64,000 nt of DNA, from NCBI GenBank assembly GCA_029379385.1, contig CM055609.1, forward strand, positions 7,006,001 to 7,070,000, read 5' to 3'. The position numbers were made by a program, and so were the translations under genes. Source of the stretch: Quillaja saponaria. Taxonomy: Eukaryota; Streptophyta; Magnoliopsida; Fabales; Quillajaceae. Below the pieces are notes generated by a model that worked only from the letters and a program-made list of their open reading frames with translations, searched no databases and had not been told where the DNA came from. How positions within the stretch are numbered: the stretch's first letter is position 1; each line of letters opens with the position of its first letter. Positions 25,501 through 36,160 of this stretch are shown piece by piece.

Positions 25501-26574
25501 ACACATCCACATAGAAACAGATGCAAACACTTACAAGTGCAATCAAACAAGTAAAATTCACTTTCCTACGGTTATGACATTTACCTTCAATATGGTGCCA
25601 CTGCACACCAAAGAGAACTGGATTGACATCAATTTTTATGGTAATCTTTGGTACTCTAAAATGAACTTTCATGGAGTATATAAATAAGGAAGTCATAGTG
25701 CAGTTAAAATGCTTAGAAGAGAATTTAGACATGGACAGGAAGCAATGAAGGAAAGGAAATCATGTGGAGGATACCAACTAGTTTTATAAGGATTCATGTA
25801 GCTGAACCTAATGTTTGGGGATTAAGGATTTTGTTATTGTTCTTACTGCATAGGGCAGTTAACTTAACACAACCGGTATTTCCATCTGACCATCATTTGA
25901 CATCCCCTATCTTGCAGTTTTATCTATTGCTCACCTACGAAAAAAAATAGTTAAATCCATCGCAAAGCTTCAAGAACAACAAATACTCCTAAAACATTTC
26001 TTGTCAAGGGTTAGGGCCAACTTAAGGCAGGAAAGCAAGCTTACCAGTAACCAAGAATTAATTATCCGCATTCAATTCCAAAATCTCAAGGAAAAATCAG
26101 AACACACTAATCAAGAATGTTCCGAATAAAGAAATATAGAATATTGGATCTTCTACAACCAAAGAATAATACGGTTTCAAAATCAAAATGTTCCAGTTGG
26201 TCACTATTTATTTTGTACGACATCATGCAAACCCTATCAAATCTCACAGATAATTCAATCTCCATGTGACAGTGTTCCATATGGGAAGACATCCTATGCT
26301 CCTAATTTACAATTTTGTTTTCAAATAAAATTCCAATTATCAAAATCATTTTTTCACCAATTCTTAACAACTTGTTATTACTCAACTTCAAAGCAATTAG
26401 AATTGACAATAATCGTAAAGAGCATAATGGAATACCTAAGTTGCAGTCAGCTGGATTGAGAACCACACGCCGAGGTTTCGAAGAAGAAACGTATACATCA
26501 TCATCGACATCAAGTTTCCCCTTTTTTGCTTCACGATCATCTTCCTTGGGCAATTCGCGTTTCATGGAAGCCAT
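22523..26574 (-). CDS. SPRY-domain plus P-loop kinase-like protein (plant hnRNP U-like), frame broken at two or three places
   Basis: Nine exons on the minus strand: 26436-26574, 24649-25410, 24373-24561, 24137-24246, 23901-23959, 23655-23821, 23481-23553, 22824-23398 and 22523-22575. The product starts with a basic, nuclear-type region, then a SPRY domain (GFAYCWSGARANVGI, HVCRLGISRGDD, SFGYGGTGK, GFSKNGKWLG, FPHILLKN), then an AAA_33-type P-loop domain with Walker A GLPASGKST and NYIIDQTNVYK, and a Gly/Pro/Tyr-rich tail. This is the hnRNP U layout: nuclear RNA-associated, exact role unknown in plants. Exon 2 switches frame at ~25138-25144 (GYGGTGK to LSNAGKF). Exon 4 switches at ~24219 (IFPKP to EELKWRSEK). 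The phase of exon 8 against the plausible end SPSPHGTLPPRPPYGK differs by one near 22838-22844. Each break is one extra base, and all splice sites are intact. Read literally, the first break ends the protein inside the SPRY domain. Confidence 0.8.
22883..23254 (-). repeat. In-frame 186-bp (62-codon) tandem duplication in the tail of the SPRY protein
   Basis: Two adjacent units, ~23069-23254 and ~22883-23068, encode diverged copies. Pairs of matching segments are EVGRPYGCPPVESKNN with EIGGPYCYPTVESNN, VPDPYKSSMSE with IPDCYRGSMNE, and FITHGGQY with YNTHGRQY. The spacing is exactly 186 bp between equivalent TCTCTG sites. The repeat lies within the low-complexity C-terminal region. Confidence 0.8.
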
Positions 26575-27900
26575 AACGCAAATAGAGAGATGTGGGCGCC
26601 AAAGAGACTGACACTGCGAGTTTGTTGCACGGGGAGAAGAAGACGGTTGAGGATGACCGACTTGTTAAATCTGGGCTGGGCTTCGTCTTGTTTGTCTCTG
26701 TTATGGGCTGATCCAATAAAATTAATGGGCTTCATTGGACTCGACCCTCACTATCGTTCTTTTCTTCTTCGCAAATTGAATTTGAATTAACAATAAAGAT
26801 TCAGTGAGAGGGTTAAATTATAAAATAATTATAATGTAAAATATTTTTACAATTAAATTATATTATCTAAATAAATAATAATTATTTAATTAATAAATTT
26901 TAAAAATAATGAATAAATTAATTAAAGATTAAAAATAAAATGAATCTATTAATTATAATTATAATAGAATGTTAAAATTTTAATAATAAAATAATAGTCA
27001 CATGGGTTTAACTCATTTGGTAAGATTGAGGAAAGATATTATGGTTTGATTAAAAATATTACTTTTCAAGATAATGATATCAATCATGTTTGATGGAAAA
27101 AAAATATCAAATTCATAACAAACTAAATCTAAGTTACATACTAATAAAAACAAATAAAGAAATAAGAGTTACAAATTTAAATAATCCAAATTAATTAAGA
27201 ATATATATATTTATATATATATAAAAAAAAGAAATAAATTAGATAGAAAATTATCTAATTTACACGATATGTAGTTTGATCATTTGTAATTTAAAGTCTT
27301 TGTAATTTAGAAAAAAAATTAACAAATTAAATTTTCTATCCAAATTAACAGAATAATGCTTATGTACCTTGCATATGTACTATATTAATATTTTTCTTCT
27401 ACATAACTTGTAATTTTACTTATATTTGACCCTTACAATTTGAATTCTCTAGATATTTTAAAAAATAAAAATAAAAATAAACAAATTGACAATGTGATAT
27501 CTTAAAAAAAAGAGTTTTAGGCTCAAGTACCATTTCACTTGAACTATGCTCAGTAATAGTTATGTATAAGCTAATTTAGTATGAAAAATTCTCACAATCT
27601 CTTAAAAAAAAAAAAAAAAAAGTTGTTTTAGTTATTCTATTTCTGCCATGTAAACTCATTCTTTATTTTTTGTCTATTTTGTTTTTTTCACAATTTCTCT
27701 TACTATTCTGCCTCGTAAACTATATGTTAACTTCTAATTTGTTTTAAAAATAAAAAATAAAAATTACAAGAAGAAAAAAAAATAGCATGGATAGTGTGCA
27801 TGTGTGTAGTACATGGTTATTATATTTTCCAAACTACATGGATGCTTACTGTATCATTTTAAACTACATGTATGAAAGGCTACAAACAGTTAAATCAAGT
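26575..27900. other. 5' flank of the SPRY gene and AT-rich spacer
   Basis: The first ~200 bp is the promoter/5' UTR of the SPRY gene. From 26800 the DNA is very AT-rich with homopolymer runs and no coding signal. Confidence 0.5.
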
Positions 27901-30090
27901 GAGATAAATACATAAACAAGAATTCAGGATATTTTACAAACCAAAACAACAAATTAATAAGATACTCACAAATTTTAGTAATTATTCATTGTAAAACAAT
28001 CATTTGGTTCAAACTTAAGTCTTCCACAAAATGTTGGGGCACAATTAATTGGTAGAAAGGAGAAAAAAAAAAGAAAAAAAATAAGGGTCAAAGTAGAAAG
28101 TTTGTAATCATATACAGTTTATCAGAAATCTTGATTCAATCAAAATAAATATTAGAATAAAATAATTAATTCACGAAGTAAAATGTATCATGCATATATA
28201 TATTCTACTAAAATATTTTTCTTTTTAAAAGTTTTTTTTTCAATTTTTTATTTTTTAACAATTTACATGAGGCACATCAACTATGCTAAAGTTGAGATGT
28301 CAACTCAATTTGGATTTTTTTCTTAAAAATAAAATGAAACTTTGAAAAATGATAATAAACAATTAATAATTATTATTGGAGTTAGTGCATGCATCTTCAA
28401 CATGGAGGTAGCACACCAGTAGTTCCTCAATATCCAAAAGGACAAAACATAGTTTTTGTTTGTACCTTAAATTAAATACATTTATTAATTAACTAAGAAA
28501 AAATCAATTAGCTAGACATTGAATTTTATGCATGTTCTTCAAATAATCTTCTAAAATTCATGGCTAAGATAAGCTCCCTGCCCAGCGACAGTCTAAAGTT
28601 TTTTAATCTATGTAATATAAGTTAATCCCACCTTCATACTAAAATTCATCTTCTAAAAGTTCATTCACCCTGTATATAATTATAAACAATACATTAATAG
28701 TTTATTTTGCAATATAATTAGAATCAAATTAAATATGTGATTTTAAATTATTTGTCTGCGTGTCATTTTAGTTAAATTAGAAACTGATTGATTTACGTTG
28801 ATAAACTTGGTCTACCTAAATTGATAGCTTTAAGCGATGAGACTCTCATTTTACCAGACAAAATTGTATATATTTTTTTTCTTTTTAATTTAAGAATAGT
28901 TAATTAATGAACACATCCTTGATCAAAATCTTTGATACGATATTATCATGTGAGTGTAAGATGCCCATTAAATAAATATTTCAACACTGTCACATTATAC
29001 CAATCATGTTACCAAGTACAATAATTGGGAAAGAAAACTTTTTCAATTGAAAATATAAAGTAGAAGAAAACATGCATAACACAAATTTATAATGAAGTCA
29101 AATACAGGACAGACAAAAAGATCCCCAAATGTTCTTCATAGACCATGATGTAATTTGCAAGGAGAAGCTTTTTTGATTAGATATGCCAAATTAAACAAAA
29201 AAGAACACTATGATATTTTGTTTCTTAGGTATTTTAAAGTATTATCGATTGAAATGATCTTTTCAATAATTATATGATTCAAGATTTGAATTTGTATTCT
29301 CAAGTTAAGAGTGCAGTTCGCTTATCACTGACTAGCCAACCTTTGTTGGTAAAAAAAAAAATTTAGGCCATAATTGGAGAACAAAAGAATGGAAGTCTGA
29401 AACAACATATTAAAATAACCCAACTACAACCTCCCATGGATTATGATGGATAGACTATGACATTCTTATTACCATTATTGATGGCCTAACCAACCGAGCT
29501 AAGCTGCAAACAAGGCTAAAACAATGGCCAAAAGTATAAAACAAAAAATAATACAAGGAATTACAGGCCTCACTAAACTATATTATTCACCTGCAAGTTT
29601 CAATCAAAACAATTGTTTTTTCTTGTTTTAAATTACATTTCATTTTCACCACAAGGAAGAGATTCCTTTCAGTTTTGTTGGTTTCCTTGCTGATGACAGG
29701 AAAGGAATCTTGCAACACAAGTCTAAAATTTTAATGATGCCAGAGATTAAACACAAAATGAAATACAAATTTGAATTGTTAATCATCTTTCACTTGAAAG
29801 AATTTCAGACAGTTTGAGACCAGCATATGGAAAAAGTACCAGATTCAACTATGGAGTATGAAAATCTCCTCCAAACTGATGAAGCTTACTAATTTGCAGT
29901 CAGTGTTTGACAACATCTTCTGCTTCCAACTTTCCTTCTTTTTTGTGTACAGTCTGCTTCCAACTTTTTTTTTCTTGTACACTAGGAGTGCTTGAACTCT
30001 GAGGGGTGTAGGACAGGTACCAATTACTTAAACTAAGCTCTCGGTGATAGTCTACTTCCAACTTTTTGCTATAACATGTGTGTGTCAAAA
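27901..30090. repeat. Copy A of a local non-coding segmental repeat
   Basis: About 2.2 kb, matched by copy B (30601-32040) over its left two-thirds and by copy C (32941-33860) at its beginning and right third. Shared landmarks include GATAAATACATAAACAAGAA (27903), GTTAGTGCATGCATCTTCAA (28381), AAAGATCCCCAAATGTTCTT (~29118), TTTAGGCCATAATTGGAGAA (29362) and ATTACAGGCCTCACTAAACT (29560). There are no open frames of note on either strand. The identity of the unit is unknown. Confidence 0.85.
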
Positions 30091-30600
30091 AATCTCAAAT
30101 ATATATTGTTATAACACGGGCATGAGGTAAGCTTAAAAAACGTACATATAAGAACTTATCATTATTTCTGAATATTTGATGTCATGAATTTTAGAATTTG
30201 AATTTTTTTCACATGTGAAATATTTAAAGGACTTGCACACACTTACTTTTTCTTTAAAAAAAAAAAAATCTCCATCTAAACTTCCTAAAGTAAGTGTGTT
30301 AAATATTTTTTTATAGTTACCTTTCAATATTGTCTCCCCTTTGTTTATTTTTTTTCACTTTCTTTTGCTTTTCTTTCAATAGGGTAACTAGAAAAATTGC
30401 AAACACATATTTTTTGAAAACAATAATTACATAAATCAATAATTTTTAGAGACTAAAATAACAGACGTACAATTTACAAAGGACCATACTCAAATTTCTC
30501 AAAATCTTGAAGGACAATGGTCCCTAGCGGTCTCAATATAGCTTCTCTCTTGATAAAGATAGACATCAAAATTCAATTTTTTAAAGCAATGTTTTAACAT
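30091..30600. other. Spacer between repeat copies
   Basis: AT-rich DNA with poly-T runs separating copies A and B. No gene seen. Confidence 0.5.
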
Positions 30601-32040
30601 ATTCAAAATTTGTGTATTTCATTATGATAAATACATAAACAAGAATTCTGGAAATTTTATAAACCAAAACAACAAATTAAAAAGATACTCGCAAATTTTA
30701 GTAATTATCATGGTAAAACAATCAATATCTCACGTTATTGGTTCCAAAACAAGCTTCCCACAATATGTTGGGGCACAATTGGTAGAAAGAACAAAGAAAA
30801 AAAGGTAGACGTAGAAAAGTTTGTAACCATCTACAGTTTTCCTAAATTCTATCAAAATGAATATTAGAATAAAAGAATTGATTCACGAAATAAAATATAT
30901 ATTGTACATATATATTCAACTAAAAATAATTTATATTTTTCTTTTTGGAAGTTTTTTCTTCATTTTCTTTAACATAAATACATGAGGCACATCAAGTATG
31001 CTAATGTTGAGATGCCAACTTAATTTGGATTTTTTTAATTTTTTTTTATGAAAAAAATAAAATGATACTTTGAAAAATGATAATAAACAATTAATAATTA
31101 TTATTAGAGTTAGTGCATGCATCTTCAACATGGAGGTAGCACACCAGTAGTTCCTCAATATCCAAATGGACAAAACATAGTTTTTGTTTGTACCTTAAAT
31201 TAAATACATTTATTAATTAACTAAGAAAAAATCAATTAGCTAGACATTGAATTTTATGCATGTTCTTTAAATAGTCTTCTACAATTCACGGCTAAGATAA
31301 GCATTGCGGGACAATGGACAAATGCTTCCTGCCCAGCAACAGTCTAATTTTTATTTTATTTTTTTAAATCTATATAATGTAAGTTATCCCACCTTCATAC
31401 TACAACTCATCTTCTACAAGTTCATGCACATAGATATATATAATTATAAATAATACATTAATAGTTTTTTGTAATATGATTAGAATCAACTCGAATATGT
31501 GATCTCGTATTATTCTTCTAGATGTCGTGTCAATTGTATTAATAATTGATCGATTTACGTTAATAAACTCGTTTTACCTAAATTAGCGGCAGGACTTTCA
31601 TTATACTAGACAAATCATATTTCTATTTTCTTTTTGTAAGAATAGTTAATTGATAAACAGGCTCTTAATCAAAACCTTTGATACGATTTTATCATGTGAG
31701 TGTAAGATGCCCATTAAATAAATATTTCAACATTGTCACATTATACCAATCATGTTACCAAGTACAATAATTGGGAAGGAAAACTTTTTCAATTGAAAAC
31801 ATAATGTTGAAGAAAACATGCATAAGACAAATTTATAATGAAGTCAAGGACCAGACAAAAAGATCCCCAAATGTTCTTCGTAGATCATGATGTAATTTGT
31901 ATGCAGAAGCTTTTGTGATTAGATGTGCCAAATTAAACAATAAAATAAATTAAAATAGCTATATTTTTTTCTGGTTTGCATAAACATTGACAATTTATAT
32001 TCTTTATTTTAGAATACAGCTCGCTTATTACTGTATCTAA
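30601..32040. repeat. Copy B of the local segmental repeat
   Basis: Aligns with copy A at an offset of about 2.72-2.75 kb, from ATAAATACATAAACAAGAAT (~30628) through TTAGTGCATGCATCTTCAAC (~31109) and AAGATCCCCAAATGTTCTTC (~31860) to GCTCGCTTATTACTG (~32020). The right third seen in copies A and C is missing. Divergence is visible but low, mostly substitutions and short indels. Confidence 0.85.
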
Positions 32041-32062
32041 CATTGATTGGTAGACTGAAACT

Positions 32063-32340
32063 TTCATTAAAACATACAATACAATTACTATGTAAGTTCA
32101 AAAATTCACTTTCATTTATCTCTCTCTATCAATAAAATTATTGGTTTAATTTTTTTAATTCAATGTTTGTGAACATCATATATTAAAAAAAATGTGATAC
32201 CTTCATATAAAAACATACAATACAATTACTATATAAGTTCAAAAAATTCACACTTTTTTATTTATCTTTTTCTATTAGTGAACTTATTGGTTTAATTTTT
32301 TTTTTAATTCAATATTTGTGAACATCATATATTAACAAAT
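32063..32340. repeat. Two-copy tandem duplication, ~140-bp unit
   Basis: AACATACAATACAATTACTA occurs at 32071 and 32212, and TGTGAACATCATATATTAA near the end of both units. The duplication sits in the extra DNA between segmental copies B and C. Confidence 0.85.
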
Positions 32341-32940
32341 TAATATGCTAAAAGCATATTAAAGAAATTAAAAAATGTACATTCATCTGCAATAAATTAA
32401 GACCCTCTATTGTGATTTTGAGTATTGGTTGTACCAAATCTAATTCAAAGTGAGAGGAATTCAATACTTCTTTCATTATTTTTTAGTGTGTCGTTGTATT
32501 TTAAAGTTTTTCAATTAGGTCATTGTATTATAAGTTTAGTTTTAATTGAGTTTCAAGTGTGTATTTTTATCTATATTTTCTTTCATTTTATCAAATTTTT
32601 TTTAACACTTTTGTGAGAACTTTTCGTAAAAGTTAAAATTATCATCTTCTTATATAATTTGGTGGCTTCGCCCTCATTTTTTAAACAATTTTCATTTGTT
32701 CAAGGATGAAGATGCATATGTGAGACGTAATTACAATTAAAACAAAAGCACAGTAAGCTATATAAAAAAAAAAAAATACAAAAAACCGTTTGAAAAAAAA
32801 AATAGTGGATCTAAAAATGTAATCTGACCTTTTATACTTTAAAATTTTTTTAATGGGAGCAATAAAGAATCTAATTACCTACAAAATTTAATTTGTAAAT
32901 AAATAAATAAAAACATGAATATAAAGATACACATAAAAAT
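32341..32940. other. AT-rich spacer
   Basis: No gene or recognisable element. It contains poly-A/T runs and separates the tandem duplication from copy C. Confidence 0.5.
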
Positions 32941-33860
32941 TCAAAATTTTGAAAGCAGAATTTTGTATTTCATTAAGATAAAATCATAAACAAGATTTGA
33001 GGAAATTTTGTAAAACAAATCAACAAAATAAAAAACAAAAACCAAGATACTAATCAATATAGCCTATCAAGGCAGGCCGGATGTCAAGTAAAGCAAATTC
33101 TGCTAACTATTCTTGGTAAAACAGTCCTCCTTACATGATTGGTTCAAATCCAAAAATTTAGGCCATAATTGGAGAACAAAAAAGAATGCAAAAGATTGGA
33201 AGTTCTGAAACGGTTTGAACAGTATAACAGAAACCCCTTTACCAATTAGAGTACTGAAAGTCTGAAAAACATTAAAATAACAGCTACGCACTCCCATGTA
33301 TTATGATGAATAGACTATGACATTCTTATCACCATTATTGATGGCCTAACCCACTGAGCTAAGCTGCAAACAAGGCTAAAACAATGACCAAAAGTACAAA
33401 ACAGAAAATAATACAAGGAATTACAGGCCTCACTAAACTATATTATTCACCTACAAGTTTCAATCAAACCAATTGTTTTTTCTAATTTAAAATTACTTTC
33501 ATTTTCACCACAAGGAAGAGATTCCTTTCAGTTTTGTTGGTTTCCTTGGGTGTGACAGGAAAGGAAATTTGCAACACAAATCTAAAATTTTAATGATGCC
33601 ACAGATTAAGCACAAAATAAAATACAAATTGGAATTGTTAATCATCTTTCACTTGAAAGATTTTCAGACAGTTTGAGGCCAGCATATAGAAAAAGTACCA
33701 GATTCAACTATGGAGTATGAAAATCTCCTCCAAACTGATTAAGCTTACCAATTTAAGTCAGTGTTTACCAACATCTTCTACTTCCGATTCTTTTTTTTTT
33801 TTTTTTGGTACAGCCTGCTTTCTAACTTTTTGCTATGACGTGTGTGTGTCAAACTATCTC
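32941..33860. repeat. Copy C of the local segmental repeat, internally deleted
   Basis: Begins like copies A and B (TTTCATTAAGATAAA, CATAAACAAGATTT) and then, after ~200 bp, runs into the right third of copy A (AAATTTAGGCCATAATTGG at ~33156, TTACAGGCCTCACTAAACTA at 33421), ending near CGTGTGTGTGTCAAA at ~33839. Relative to copy A, about 1.3 kb of the middle is absent. Confidence 0.8.
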
Positions 33861-34025
33861 AAGTATATTTTACCAAAATATATCTAACGTATATTGTAAT
33901 AAAAATTTATGTTTCTGTCCCTTTGTCACCCCCCTTCTTGCCTATTAAGAATATGCTAAAAAAGGAATCCAATGTATATTTCCTCTTCTTATCAAGTACA
34001 TAAGGGAAAAAAAAAAATTCTAAAA

Positions 34026-34165
34026 AAGAATCCAATGTTTATTTCCTCTGCTTATCTGTATTACGATTCTGAATAAGAATCCAATGTTTATTTTCTATGC
34101 TTATCTGTATTACGATTCTGAATAAGAATCCAATGTTTATTTTCTAAGCTTATCTATAATTTCAA
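34026..34165. repeat. 49-bp tandem repeat, nearly three copies
   Basis: Units start at 34026, 34075 and 34124 with AAGAATCCAATGTTTATT, followed by GCTTATCTGTATTACGATTC in the first two. Copies one and two are nearly identical. A diverged start is visible at ~33963. It lies ~570 bp downstream of the FBS-type F-box gene stop. Confidence 0.9.
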
Positions 34166-34736
34166 AATTTTACTGTACACAACTCAGAATCATTTTCATA
34201 AATCACAAATCTTATCTGAACTTCGTAAACCATCAGATTATCAGAAGATATACCAAAGCAAGATCATGAACATCCATTACTTCAAAATCCGTCCAGTCTA
34301 ATACACGAAGGGAAAAATAAAAAACAGATAATCTTGCTAAGGAACAAATTTTGGACATAAAAGTGGAAACTTCATTTTATTGAAGCACAAAAAGCATACA
34401 GTAGCAACAGTACACTCATATTTATCATATTAGAAGGCATAAAGATTGCCCTTCAAATCAAATTTGTGAATCTATCTTCCTCTCCTATTTGGTTATACAT
34501 GTACAGAAAAGATACAGACAAGCCAGACATATCTTCAATGAAGGCTTTGAAGAAATAGCTTGCAAATTAAGGTTTCTTGACATGTAACATCCGTGTGAAA
34601 GATCTGATAAGCAGATCTCATGTCTGTCTTCTCCACAGTACCGACAAAATGTACAAACAATAGACACAACCTATTTACAGAACCCAAAAAAGCAAACGAA
34701 GGATTGAAATCTTTGTTGCCCTTTTCTCTGCAACTA
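34166..34736. other. 3' UTR/downstream flank of the F-box gene
   Basis: Non-coding. The part closest to 34737 is presumably the 3' UTR of the minus-strand F-box gene. Confidence 0.5.
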
Positions 34737-35398
34737 TTATTCATCCATGGAAGAAAACAATGCCACTGAGATGTCATTGAGCTTTTTCCCATCAAGCCGT
34801 GCCTTATATCGCCTTGATGGAGCCTTTGGAGCTTCAATTTCATCTAACTCATCTGAATCCTCCAAATCAAGTCGAGTTCGAAATGCACGGCTTTTCTTTG
34901 TCGGTGTGTTATAAGCAAAATGCCATTTTTTTGCAATCGCAGTCTGCAATTCCAAACACATATCAGAATCCATTTGAATAATTGACACCAGAACATCATC
35001 CTCTAATGACAGAAATGAAAACCCATTTTACTTACTGCTTCTCTGATTGCTGTAGATACGTCGAATAGTTGCTTCAAATCATCATGTTCAACACCGCACA
35101 ATATCTTAATCTGCAAAAAAGCCAAGAAAAAACAGAAATTTCAGATTACCATCCACTCAAATAGAAAATGCATAGCTTTTAAAATCAAACTGAAGCTTGA
35201 AAATTTGGTACAAACCAAAATATCTTGCGGCAGAGCTTCAAGTTGAGATTTTTCAGGCTCGAAGACCATTCTCCCACTACACCTCCTCTTCAATGGAGTC
35301 TCTGAGTTAGAATCAAGGGGAGAAGCAACCCCATTTTTAGATATCACAACTCTCTTCCTTCCCAATGCCCTAGTACGCCCAACAAACCCTATCGCCAT
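34737..35398 (-). CDS. FBS: Small F-box protein of the FBS (F-box stress induced/SKIP27-like) family
   Basis: Three coding exons on the minus strand, 35216-35398, 35036-35110 and 34737-34943, all in phase 0, giving 154 residues. An extra 5' UTR exon is likely, with a donor at ~35613 and an acceptor at ~35462; an in-frame stop in that leader fixes the ATG at 35398. The N-terminal motif GFVGRTRALGRKRVVIS matches the FBS family signature. The compact F-box is internal (LEALPQDIL joined to IKILCGVEHDDLKQLFDV and STAIREA), followed by AKKWHFAYNTPTKKSRAFR and an acidic patch. In Arabidopsis these short proteins bind SKP1-type adaptors, lack a separate substrate domain, and at least FBS1 is induced by wounding and stress. 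Several ACGT-core elements lie 0.55-0.75 kb upstream. It is complete with no anomalies. Confidence 0.88.
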
Positions 35399-35959
35399 TT
35401 TTTCAGTACAATACTCAATATTACCAAGAAAACCTCCTCTTCTATCTGGGTTCTGTATCAAATAGCAAAAAACCACAAAACCAATCAGAAATATTAATAT
35501 AAACTACAAACCCTAATTGATGGATTAAACTGAAACTGACAGAAACAAAAAGCAAATTTTGGAAAGTAATAATGAAAAAATTGGAATCAAGGAGACAAAA
35601 TACCAACCTATTTCGGAGCAATAAGCCCTAGATTTCAGATTCTTTCTATTTCTGCTCTGAAAAACGCTTGCTGTGAAAATGGAAACAAAGGAGTAAACTG
35701 TGGACCTTCTTGTTAACTACGGGAGTTGGTTTAAGAAAGGGAAAAAATGCCTATATATACCAAAACTAAAAGACAAAAAGTTAAAAAGATAGTCTTTTTT
35801 TTTTTTTGCTTTTAATTTTTAAAAATTAAAAACGCGTTGTGAGGAAATTACGCGAAATTTCTAAAACAAAAATCTTGGATTGGTGTTTACTGTTTATCTT
35901 CCTTTGGCGGTTAAAATCTGAGAGAGAGAGAGGGAGAGAAACTAGCCGTTGAAGTAGGA

Positions 35960-36160
35960 CACGTGGCGGTAAAATAGCGGAGGTAGGAAGAAGCGAGTGT
36001 GCTTCGGGTTCTGACGTGGCGATATGGTCGGTCTAAGCCGGCTGTGTCGGTAGCTTCTCGAACACGTTCCGTGTTCGTGGACTTGTGCTTTGGAGAAAAG
36101 GATATCATTACCGTCAACGAAGAATGTCAAAAGTGATTGGAGGATATTTTGACACGTGTC
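35960..36160. promoter_or_regulatory. Cluster of ACGT-core (ABRE/G-box type) motifs upstream of the FBS-type gene
   Basis: CACGTGG at 35960-35966, TGACGTGG at 36012-36019, AACACGTTC at 36061-36069 and the palindrome GACACGTGTC at 36151-36160. A further CCACGTCA lies at 36366-36373. Such clusters bind bZIP factors in abscisic-acid and stress responses. The assignment to this gene rests on position only. Confidence 0.5.

Noticed and set aside
29680..29760. C/D-box snoRNA suggested by a TGATGA motif
   Set aside because: No properly spaced CTGA box D or terminal stem follows, and the motif is not kept in copy C.
27901..33860. Segmental copies A and B as the two LTRs of a retrotransposon
   Set aside because: The DNA between them is only ~0.5 kb with no primer site, and a third partial copy exists. 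No TG..CA ends or target duplications were found.
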